Positions 23,956 through 30,238 of a stretch of 34,643 nt of DNA are shown here, piece after piece. Each line of letters opens with the position of its first letter. Within the stretch, counting starts at the first letter, position 1. Source of the DNA: Paenibacillus sp. yr247 (GTDB taxonomy: Bacteria; Bacillota; Bacilli; Paenibacillales; NBRC-103111); the NCBI RefSeq assembly GCF_900103825.1, contig NZ_FNIF01000035.1, positions 1 through 34,643 of the forward strand, read 5' to 3'. The translations under genes were made by a program, and so were the position numbers. A model generated the notes under the pieces. That model did not search any database. It was not told where the DNA came from and saw nothing but the letters and a program-made list of their open reading frames with translations.

Positions 23956-24102
23956 GCGACAGCACGACATTTTCTCGAGATGCCGATAAAAAGAATCGTT
24001 AGTAGTCCACTCAAAAGGGCTAAAGAAACGGCCTTAATCATCGCAAAAGAAACAAACACAACGATTTCTGAGGATATTCGTTTACGGCGATCCATCCATT
24101 GA
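23956..24102 (+). pseudogene. Fragment of a histidine phosphatase (phosphoglycerate mutase-like) protein
   Basis: The same open frame continues as ATARHFLEMPIKRIVSSPLK then RAKETALIIAKETNTTISED. The IVSSPLKRAKETALII part is the typical segment after the RHG active site of this family. The RHG histidine itself and everything C-terminal are missing. The join to the preceding Ig-like fragment makes an accidental chimera. No ribosome binding site is present. Confidence 0.55.
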
Positions 24103-24154
24103 ACATGTTGTCCGACGAATAGCCGTGTACCAGGAAAATGAGCGCTAGGAAAAA

Positions 24155-24544
24155 ATGAAGTCTTTCTACAGTCAAATTCCCGTTCGTATGGCTTACTTGA
24201 AGCTGGGGGAGTGGAGCGAAAACATTTTTATGCTGACACAAACCGCGCATAAGCTCGCCTTTTTTTCCGGGAGGCTCATTTTGGCGCATAATCGGATGCT
24301 GTTTCCGAACCGAAAGCAGTTCATGTTCGCATTTGAGAAAGCGCCGGAGAAACCGCAAGGCTTCATCGAAGCGATGGAGCTGCTGCTCAAGGAGCCGTCG
24401 ATTGCTCATGCGGAAGCGCTGATGGATTTAACGTTCCGGTTCCGGAAGTGGGAAGTGCCGCAGGAGGGCGAGTTTGCCCGTTTCAGCAAGGACAGTGAGC
24501 AGTATTGGCTAACTAATACGACGATTGCCCCTGAAGACTGTTAA
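24155..24544 (+). CDS. C-terminal part of a probable nucleotidyltransferase-like protein (129 aa)
   Basis: Starts at ATG 24155 after AGGAAAAA. It reads FYSQIPVRMAYLKLGEWSEN, IFMLTQTAHKLAFFSGRLIL, AHNRMLFPNRKQFMFAFEKA and EALMDLTFRFRKWEVPQEGE. From memory this resembles the helical C-terminal half of a Paenibacillus nucleotidyltransferase-domain protein of about 270 residues, so the catalytic half would be missing. It is richer in GC than the surrounding remnants. It may be translated, but probably is a truncated gene. The family call is uncertain. Confidence 0.4.
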   Translation: MKSFYSQIPVRMAYLKLGEWSENIFMLTQTAHKLAFFSGRLILAHNRMLFPNRKQFMFAFEKAPEKPQGFIEAMELLLKEPSIAHAEALMDLTFRFRKWEVPQEGEFARFSKDSEQYWLTNTTIAPEDC

Positions 24545-24606
24545 GATCAATTGAGCCTAAACAGCTCACTTAAAGAACTATTCAAGACATCACAATATAA
24601 AATAAA

Positions 24607-24645
24607 CAAGCAACTCGACATCCTCTGTCGAGTTGCTTGTATTTA
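24607..24645 (+). terminator. Strong hairpin terminator
   Basis: Perfect 15-bp arms (24607-24621 and 24627-24641) around TCCTC, followed by ATTT. It ends the preceding fragment. Confidence 0.75.
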
Positions 24646-25161
24646 AAGTTTATGAAGTGCCGATTCAATTTGTATTCCAAACTTTGTGTTCTTGAACTTG
24701 TCAAAACGTGGATTTTTTTCTGATATCAAGCATAACTTTGCGGACATTAATAAAACGTACAACAGTGAAGAGTTACTAAAGTAACGGAGAACTATAGTGG
24801 AGGAGTTGCTTTGAAGCGGCTCCTTTTTGATTTCCGTTAAATTAACTAAGCAAAACGGTTTAAAGCATTGGAAATTAGCGTTGTTGTACCGAAAACAAAT
24901 TCTCTGGGGCATCAAGGATAAGATATTGAATTATTTTCGAGTTGATACAAAAGAGAAGCTTTCAGGTAAAACAGTAAAAGCTGATTCTCAAACCATGATT
25001 TCAAAACTGGATCCGAATGAAAAAATAGATGGGAGGAAAACATTTAAGGTTGTTGCATAATATAACATAAAGGAATAATTATCCTTTCTTTCATTTAGGA
25101 AAGCCTTACATACAAAATTTATCTTAGATTGTTATACAAATATTAGAAAGGAGTGAAAACA
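24642..25161. other. Intergenic debris with one possible gene tail
   Basis: A terminator-like hairpin lies at 24803-24831 (AGGAG and CTCCT arms with a T run). A plus frame over about 24930-25060 reads NYFRVDTKEKLSGKTVKADS, then KLDPNEKIDGRKTFKVVA and TAA; it looks coding but is not recognised, and lacks a proper start (an upstream TTG/ATG at 24827 lies in the hairpin tail). Nothing else was seen. Confidence 0.3.
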
Positions 25162-25389
25162 ATGAGCGAAACGAACCGAAATTTTCCAATATATTTCAAC
25201 GGATACGTGGGCAACGGTGACTCAATGAAAAAGATTGCTGAAACTTTATCAAAAAACAATAGCCCCATTAAAACATCTGATTTTGATAAACACAGACACT
25301 TGCTTTGTGGAAATCCTTTTTTTTATTCTAAATCAGAAATAATCGTAGTGTTTGACCTCTCGTATCCGTTAAGTTATAAACTTAGTTAA
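25162..25389 (+). CDS. Small hypothetical protein (75 aa)
   Basis: ATG 25162 has a very good AAAGGAG at 25147-25153 with an 8-base gap, so the gene is probably translated. It reads NFPIYFNGYVGNGDSMKKIA, ETLSKNNSPIKTSDFDKHRH and LLCGNPFFYSKSEIIVVFDL. There is no membrane segment or signal peptide and no recognised domain. The end (YPLSYKLS) may be a truncation. It stands alone between remnants and the minus-strand wall genes. Function unknown. Confidence 0.45.
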   Translation: MSETNRNFPIYFNGYVGNGDSMKKIAETLSKNNSPIKTSDFDKHRHLLCGNPFFYSKSEIIVVFDLSYPLSYKLS

Positions 25390-25544
25390 AGTTAGTGGGA
25401 AATCAAGGTTAATGGTGTCACCGAAGTATAGCGGATAAAATTTCCTAATTATGGTATTATGATTTCGGTGATATCCTTAAAATGGGAGTGGATGCGTTGA
25501 AAACATTACCTTATTGGCTAACGAATCATCGAACTCTCGCCGCA

Positions 25545-25572
25545 TAAAAAAGCGCTCCATAAAGGAGCGCTT
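25545..25572 (-). terminator. Rho-independent terminator of the YabE-like gene
   Basis: AGCGCTCC (25551-25558) and GGAGCGCT (25564-25571). On the minus strand the stem is followed by six T. Confidence 0.85.
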
Positions 25573-25580
25573 CTGCAGAC

Positions 25581-26708
25581 TTATTCGAGCGACGGCTTTT
25601 TGGGACCGATAACGTATACCGTAACACCGCGTTTTACGCCGAAGCGATTCGCATACGATTCACTTTCGTAATATACGTCAATTTTTTGTCCCTTTATCGC
25701 ACTTCCGGTATCCTCCGCCCGGCGGAATCCGATCCCTTCGATATAAACCCACCATCCGAGCGGAATGACGTTGGGATCGACGGCAATCGTACGCCCTTCC
25801 GTAACATGCGTACCGGTGAAAGTGATGCCGTATTCCGCATCTCCGTTGCTTTTTCCCGTTGAAGCGACGCCTGCCGTAAACGCGGTCAAAGTGATATTTT
25901 TCATGATTTGTTTGACGGGGAATGTAACGCCGTTCTTGGAAACTTGTCCCGATGCGGAGAGCGCGCTTACTGGCTTCTGCGTTCCAACGGCGACAATTTT
26001 ATTTACGCTCTCCGTGCTTACGAATTTATCCTCTATCGTTTCTGTGACCAACGCGCCGTCCTCGAACAGGGTTATTTTATTTTTCAGCAGCACGCCTTCC
26101 TTACCTTCTTGAATCGTTTGTTCTTTGCCGGCCGGCAAATTCGGGTCATACTTTGTTTCTACTTGATATTCAATCGGTTCGGCGACTTCATTGACCGTCT
26201 TATGGACTCTGACAACCTTAATCGCCGTATTTTCAGACACGCTTGCATGCAGATCGGGAGTAACCTTATCGAGATTTCCGAGAGTGACGTTCAAGTCCTG
26301 CAGAGCGCGTTCCACCGTTTTTCCGGTCGTGTACATCGTCTTCGTCTCGCCGTCGGCGGTCAACTGAACCGGCACGGTATGCTCAATGGTAACGCGCTCT
26401 CCGTTCGCGAGTTTCGATTCCGGAGATGCGGAGAGACGATCTCGCGCCACGACGGCAATTCCTTGTTCTTCAAGAAAACGTGCCATCACCCATTGCCGAG
26501 TATATACTTTCTTCTCTTGCCCGTTTACTACTAAGGTAACGTACTTCGCAGACGTACCGTAGAGCAGCAGCAGCAATCCAAAGATGCCCAGAACAGATAG
26601 GAATGCTGTAATCATAATGAATTTCAAATTTTTATGCTTCCATCGCAATGCAAGGGACATGCCGGATGATCGCTTTAATTGGGTCTCCTCATATTTGAAT
26701 GCTCCCAT
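25581..26708 (-). CDS. YabE-like protein: DUF348, G5 and 3D domains (375 aa)
   Basis: Membrane-anchored or secreted cell-wall enzyme, probably a lytic transglycosylase like YabE/Rpf-type muralytic proteins. Residues 1-28 are cytosolic with a basic stretch, and a membrane segment (FIMITAFLSVLGIFGLLLLL) lies at about 30-50. Two DUF348 repeats follow (VVNGQEKKVYTRQWVMARFL near 60 and ADGETKTMYTTGKTVERALQ near 115), then a G5 domain at about 165-245. The C-terminal 3D domain has the three conserved Asp in IAVDPNVIPLG, RAEDTGSAIKG and KIDVYY. GAAGGAGG precedes ATG 26708. Transcription passes a c-di-AMP riboswitch and its terminator upstream, so it should fall when c-di-AMP is high. Confidence 0.9.
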   Translation of the reverse strand: MGAFKYEETQLKRSSGMSLALRWKHKNLKFIMITAFLSVLGIFGLLLLLYGTSAKYVTLVVNGQEKKVYTRQWVMARFLEEQGIAVVARDRLSASPESKLANGERVTIEHTVPVQLTADGETKTMYTTGKTVERALQDLNVTLGNLDKVTPDLHASVSENTAIKVVRVHKTVNEVAEPIEYQVETKYDPNLPAGKEQTIQEGKEGVLLKNKITLFEDGALVTETIEDKFVSTESVNKIVAVGTQKPVSALSASGQVSKNGVTFPVKQIMKNITLTAFTAGVASTGKSNGDAEYGITFTGTHVTEGRTIAVDPNVIPLGWWVYIEGIGFRRAEDTGSAIKGQKIDVYYESESYANRFGVKRGVTVYVIGPKKPSLE

Positions 26709-26828
26709 TTGTTCGGTCCTCCTTCAAGCCCGCCATCCGCGTGTAATGTATGACACATGACGTGACTTTCGTTTTTTGTTAGTAGTCGTAGATAGTTTTG
26801 TCCATTCACCTTCCGGAAATATGAAATG

Positions 26829-26868
26829 AAAAAAGACCGCGGAAGAAGAGGTTCTTCCCGCGGCCTTA
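26829..26868 (-). terminator. Riboswitch expression-platform terminator
   Basis: On the minus strand a GC-rich stem with a CCTC loop is followed by TTTTTT. It lies between the riboswitch aptamer and the YabE-like gene, so ligand-bound aptamer would favour it. Confidence 0.85.
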
Positions 26869-26904
26869 TTCCAAAGAATAATAGATACGACAACCGGTAC
26901 CTCT

Positions 26905-27066
26905 CTTCACGCTTACGAGGTTAGCTGACGGATTCGGACGCGAGAGTCGCCCTACTCGAAAGAGAAAATTTCGTTTTGGACAAGCTGCCCGAACATGTCT
27001 CTTCCAAGATTCACCCCAAAACATTGGTTCCCCCGTTTTCCTTACGGAAACTCAGCGATTACGAAA
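26905..27066 (-). promoter_or_regulatory. ydaO/yuaA-type c-di-AMP riboswitch (1)
   Basis: On the minus strand the aptamer's conserved elements appear in order: ACGGGGGAACCAATG, TTTTGGGGTGAATC, a variable arm, AGTAGGGCGACTCTCG, and CCGAATCCGTCAGCTAACCT followed by CGTAAGCG. These are hallmarks of the ydaO class that binds c-di-AMP and turns wall-hydrolase and osmolyte genes off. The boundaries are approximate. Confidence 0.85.
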
Positions 27067-27235
27067 ATATCGATATAGCAAGTTATTAAACAATACTATG
27101 TAGAACTCAAAAATTAAGAACCCGAAAAACCGCTTCATAAAGCCAAGCTTGCGGCATAATCCGTTACCAGATTCGTCACCAAGCATTCCGCCGAAATCAT
27201 GCAGGAATAGCCCTGGATTATCATTTATATTTGTA

Positions 27236-28006
27236 TTAAGGTTCTAGGATATAGACATTAACGTCTTGAATGCCGAAATGCGATACCTTTTGTCCACTTC
27301 CTGGAAGGAAAATATCAATTCGATTCCCTTTTATTGCGCTTCCTTGATCGGTAGCGTAAGCAATCAAACCGTCACTAGGCAAATCCTTGTCAATGTTATT
27401 ATAGCCTGTAATCAAAACCTTGGATCCCATTGGAATGATAGATGGATCTACAGCTATAGTTCCCAATTTTAGAGGATTTCCATAGTAATCAATAGGACCC
27501 CAGCCATTTTCAGAGGGATCACTGGAGTAAGCAGTGGCTTTCACTGAAATCTTCTTTTTAAAAGGTTGAGCTTGTCCTGCAAGCAAAATGGAGTAAGAGG
27601 ATGCCGATGTGGAAGATACACGAACAGTCTTCTCTGTTAATGCTGAAGGCAGCGTCAAAAGTAAACCAGGGTATAAATTGTTTGGATCGACTTTAGGATT
27701 GGCTGCCATAAGCTGATCTAAAGGAAGCTGCAGCCTTTTGGCTATGATCCAGAATGTATCTTCATCCTTTACGGTGTAGCGTAGATCTGGTAGATTTACA
27801 AGTTCCCCGGATTGCAGATTCAACGGATTAATGTTTGGATTTGCTTTTAGGATCGATGCTAACGGAATTTGGTTAGCACTTGCAATTTTCCATAAAGTAT
27901 CCTGGGGTTTTGCCTGATAGGTAGAGGCGAATGCATGGGTTCCAAGGCTAGTAATAGCAAGCCCTGTTGCTAGAGCGAAGATCGTTTTCTTAAAATGTCG
28001 TTTCAT
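27236..28006 (-). CDS. Secreted LysM-LysM-3D protein, peptidoglycan hydrolase type (256 aa)
   Basis: Residues 1-27 are a signal peptide ending THAFA. LysM repeats at about 30-74 (QAKPQDTLWKIASANQIPLA) and 76-120 (YTVKDEDTFWIIAKRLQLPL) should bind glycan strands. The 3D domain at about 150-256 begins KKKISVKATAYSSDPSENGW and has conserved Asp in IAVDPSIIPMGS, YATDQGSAIKG and NRIDIF. The protein should act outside the cell on the wall, with YocH-like activity. GGAGGAGC precedes ATG 28006, just 16 bases after the riboswitch. No terminator lies between, so the switch may act on ribosome access. Confidence 0.92.
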   Translation of the reverse strand: MKRHFKKTIFALATGLAITSLGTHAFASTYQAKPQDTLWKIASANQIPLASILKANPNINPLNLQSGELVNLPDLRYTVKDEDTFWIIAKRLQLPLDQLMAANPKVDPNNLYPGLLLTLPSALTEKTVRVSSTSASSYSILLAGQAQPFKKKISVKATAYSSDPSENGWGPIDYYGNPLKLGTIAVDPSIIPMGSKVLITGYNNIDKDLPSDGLIAYATDQGSAIKGNRIDIFLPGSGQKVSHFGIQDVNVYILEP

Positions 28007-28024
28007 GATGCTCCTCCTTTTAAT

Positions 28025-28150
28025 AAGCCTGCGAGGTTAGTTGTCGGGTTTGGGATGAGGATACATCCCCTCGTCAATGCGATTCACCCCAAGACGCAGC
28101 TACGTCATAAAGCTCCCCCGCACTTTGGAATTATGTTTAGTTCTTCCAGA
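28025..28150 (-). promoter_or_regulatory. ydaO/yuaA-type c-di-AMP riboswitch (2)
   Basis: On the minus strand: GTGCGGGGGAGCTTTATGAC, TTGGGGTGAATCGCA, a short variable arm, and CCCAAACCCGACAACTAACC followed by TCGCAGGC. All conserved blocks of the c-di-AMP riboswitch are present. The 3' end runs into the ribosome binding site of the LysM-3D gene; an ACCTCG stretch could pair with AGGAGG. Confidence 0.88.
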
Positions 28151-28429
28151 GTTTTGGCATTTTTCTTAAACCATCGTACCATAAGCATCTTTTTTCATGA
28201 ATATGAAATTAGTGGTAAAAAAATTGGGGAAGACCAAAAGGCTGTAAATTTGGGCACACGGATCAAATGGCAACCTAAGATTTATTGGGATGGTGATGGG
28301 CATTGTTACCGCTTTTCGCTAGACACCCATCACCTTGCTGGAAGCCAGAAGCTGGCTTTCCGCCCGACATTACCCCCTGAAATCGACAGAATTCGACGAA
28401 TCGTTATAAAAGCTATGCATAAGGAGTGA
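28133..28429 (+). CDS. Small basic hypothetical protein (about 98 aa, start uncertain)
   Basis: The coherent part reads EYEISGKKIGEDQKAVNLGT, RIKWQPKIYWDGDGHCYRFS and LDTHHLAGSQKLAFRPTLPP, ending IRRIVIKAMHKE. No domain is recognised. ATG 28133 is in frame, but its first 25 codons overlap the antisense end of the riboswitch and there is only a weak GGA before it, so the true N-terminus may be lost or lie further in. It ends 6 bases before the RHH-like gene, so the three genes may be one operon. Role unknown. Confidence 0.4.
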   Translation: MFSSSRVLAFFLNHRTISIFFHEYEISGKKIGEDQKAVNLGTRIKWQPKIYWDGDGHCYRFSLDTHHLAGSQKLAFRPTLPPEIDRIRRIVIKAMHKE

Positions 28430-28435
28430 ATCACG

Positions 28436-28738
28436 ATGGCGAATAATTACAAACGCTTCATTCAAAATCAATTCGAAAAAGCGAAGTCTACCGCTTCCGA
28501 ATTCATTTCTTCAAGAAGTGAAGAACAAGAAGAAGGCACTATAGAACTCAATCCACAATATTATGTTAGACTGAAAGCAATCGCCGATATGCAGCATACG
28601 ACCGTGCAAGCGATCGTCAATGGAATCATTGTCCAATACCTGGCAAGCGCCCCATACGAATCAACCCCCATCTCAGTGGATCAAAAGGAAGATAACCCGC
28701 TTCTGTATTTGGTTGGAATTGCCAAACTAGAGGATTAA
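28436..28738 (+). CDS. RHH-like small protein, probable antitoxin partner of the PIN protein (100 aa)
   Basis: AAGGAGTGAATCACG precedes ATG 28436. Residues 36-72 read TIELNPQYYVRLKAIADMQH and TTVQAIVNGIIVQYL, a strand then two helices as in ribbon-helix-helix (CopG/MetJ-like) DNA-binding proteins. The N-terminal third is charged and helical. It ends 13 bases before the PIN-like gene and in the same direction. That order (DNA-binding antitoxin, then PIN toxin) is usual for VapBC-type modules, where the antitoxin binds the toxin and represses the operon. The assignment to RHH is by eye and the toxin-antitoxin role is inference. Confidence 0.5.
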   Translation: MANNYKRFIQNQFEKAKSTASEFISSRSEEQEEGTIELNPQYYVRLKAIADMQHTTVQAIVNGIIVQYLASAPYESTPISVDQKEDNPLLYLVGIAKLED

Positions 28739-28751
28739 GGAGTGCTGACAT

Positions 28752-29210
28752 ATGGATAACCACTTGAACATTCAGGATGCAATTTTTCTGGATGAAACAG
28801 CTTTAGCCGCTTTAATGAACCCTGAAGACCCCCACTATGCGAAAGCCCGTTCCCTGTTTCTGGATTTGCATGATCTTGAACGTAATTACATGACGACCAA
28901 TTCCATTATATTTGATCTTCACGAATGGCTTCGCAATGAATACAGCTATCAGCAGGCGGAATATTTTCTGAATGCAATTGATAAAGCAGTGAGTAAAGGC
29001 AAGCTGGCGCTCATCTCCAGCGGCCCCGAATTTGAGGGAGAATCGCGCAGACTGCTTATGGACAGGCCCGAGCTCCGTTTCTCGCTCAGCGAAGCATTCA
29101 CTGCTGTGACCATGTCCTATTATCAGGTAAAACGCATCTTTACTTTCAATCGTAATTTCATGATGCTTGCCAATTTGGATAAGGATATTCGAATCATTCC
29201 ATCCAATTAA
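28752..29210 (+). CDS. PIN-domain-like protein (152 aa)
   Basis: PIN-fold ribonucleases use three or four acidic residues to bind metal. Here the first strand has FLDETALAALMNPEDPHYAK with Asp14, then TNSIIFDLHEWLRNE with Glu58. Next comes FSLSEAFTAVTMSYYQ, where the usual Asp is Glu114, and finally FTFNRNFMMLA, where the usual TFDxDF has Asn133. The length is typical of VapC-type proteins (130-150 residues). The start ATG 28752 follows GGAGTGCTGACAT. The preceding RHH-like gene suggests a toxin-antitoxin module. The changed acidic positions may mean weakened or altered catalysis. Confidence 0.6.
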   Translation: MDNHLNIQDAIFLDETALAALMNPEDPHYAKARSLFLDLHDLERNYMTTNSIIFDLHEWLRNEYSYQQAEYFLNAIDKAVSKGKLALISSGPEFEGESRRLLMDRPELRFSLSEAFTAVTMSYYQVKRIFTFNRNFMMLANLDKDIRIIPSN

Positions 29211-29425
29211 AAGCCTTAAAACAAATGCAGCCTTGCCCTCTTGAGAGGCCGGCTGTATAAAATTGCCTTCATTACGTTAACGGGCAGTAGTGTAACAAAC
29301 TTATTTGTTCAGGTTTACAGGAAATAAATCAGTTGCAACGAATTGTATCGAAATGGGAATCTTGTCGCTAGGAGAAGACCAGGTATGGAGTACCCATAAA
29401 ATAATGGTTTAAAGGAGATGAAGTA

Positions 29426-29779
29426 TTGAGAGCGCATAAATTACGTCCTTTTATCCCGTCAGGTGCAGATTACCCCCATGCTGTGCAGTTCTATACAGAC
29501 CTCGGATTTGAAAAAATTTACTCCAGTGATGAAGGTACAATATTCAGGGTTGATGAAACGGAATTCCATTTACAAAACTTTCATAATATAGAATTGCAAA
29601 ATAACTATATGGTGGAATTATGTGTGCAGGACTTGGATTCATGGTGGAAGCATATTCAAAGCACAAATGTAGTTGATAAATATAACATTAGAACTAATTC
29701 CCCTCAAATCCAACCTTATGGTAAGCGTGCAATCCATCTTATCGACCCCGCGGGCGTTCTCTGGCATATTACCGAATAA
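29426..29779 (+). CDS. VOC-family (glyoxalase/bleomycin-resistance-like) protein (117 aa)
   Basis: Starts at TTG 29426 with AAAGGAG at 29411-29417 and an 8-base gap. It reads LRPFIPSGADYPHAVQFYTD, LGFEKIYSSDEGTIFRVDET, FHLQNF, and ends PYGKRAIHLIDPAGVLWHIT, the usual DPxGxxWxIxE end. VOC proteins form a metal-binding or ligand-binding paired fold used for glyoxalases, dioxygenases and antibiotic binding; the substrate here is unknown. It is a single-gene unit. Confidence 0.8.
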   Translation: MRAHKLRPFIPSGADYPHAVQFYTDLGFEKIYSSDEGTIFRVDETEFHLQNFHNIELQNNYMVELCVQDLDSWWKHIQSTNVVDKYNIRTNSPQIQPYGKRAIHLIDPAGVLWHITE

Positions 29780-29941
29780 CAAAATATAAAAACTGAAATA
29801 CATACAAGCAGTCAGCAGCCTTAGTTCAACTCTCTCGGTATGATTTGATATTCTCACGCAAGGTCGTTTATTCACAGGATTTCATCCTTTTTAGATTTGG
29901 ATGATCCCGTAATAAATTGTTTCTGCAGGGGGATGAGAACC

Positions 29942-30073
29942 TTGAGCCAAGAAAAGAATAAGCTGCAAGAAAAGATCAAAAAGACTGGTGGAAAAGCGGT
30001 CAATAAAGTAACAGATGTGACTTCGCATGAACAGATGGAAGGGTTGGCTGAGTATGTTCTCAAAGAGATGTAA
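29942..30073 (+). CDS. Possible small protein (43 aa)
   Basis: TTG 29942 lies 9 bases after GGGGG at 29928-29932; ATG 29933 is in the same frame but too close to it. The product reads LSQEKNKLQEKIKKTGGKAV and TDVTSHEQMEGLAEYVLKEM, charged and helical with no membrane segment. It is not recognised. Short length and a weak start keep confidence low. Confidence 0.35.
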   Translation: MSQEKNKLQEKIKKTGGKAVNKVTDVTSHEQMEGLAEYVLKEM

Positions 30074-30183
30074 TTAATCAATGATGCCGGAGTCACACGA
30101 ATAATCAGAGCAAGCTTCTGTAAGCCATGGAATTTTTTATTGGTATGGGAGCCGCCACTAATAGGAAACTAAAGTTGACAGAT

Positions 30184-30222
30184 CAAAAACGAGCAGACTG
30201 CCGCGGTAGTCTGCTCGTTTTA
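30184..30222. terminator. Bidirectional terminator
   Basis: AAAACGAGCAGACTGCC pairs with GGTAGTCTGCTCGTTTT (one mismatch) and gives T runs on both strands. It closes the minus-strand amidohydrolase gene. Confidence 0.8.
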
Positions 30223-30238
30223 TTGAAATTATGTCCCT

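Noticed and set aside
24038..24409. Minus-strand frame of 123 codons
   Set aside because: Antisense to the histidine phosphatase and nucleotidyltransferase-like fragments, whose plus-strand readings match known families.
25908..26534. Plus-strand frame of 208 codons opposite the YabE-like gene
   Set aside because: Shadow of a gene with clear domains; composition and lack of a ribosome binding site argue against coding.
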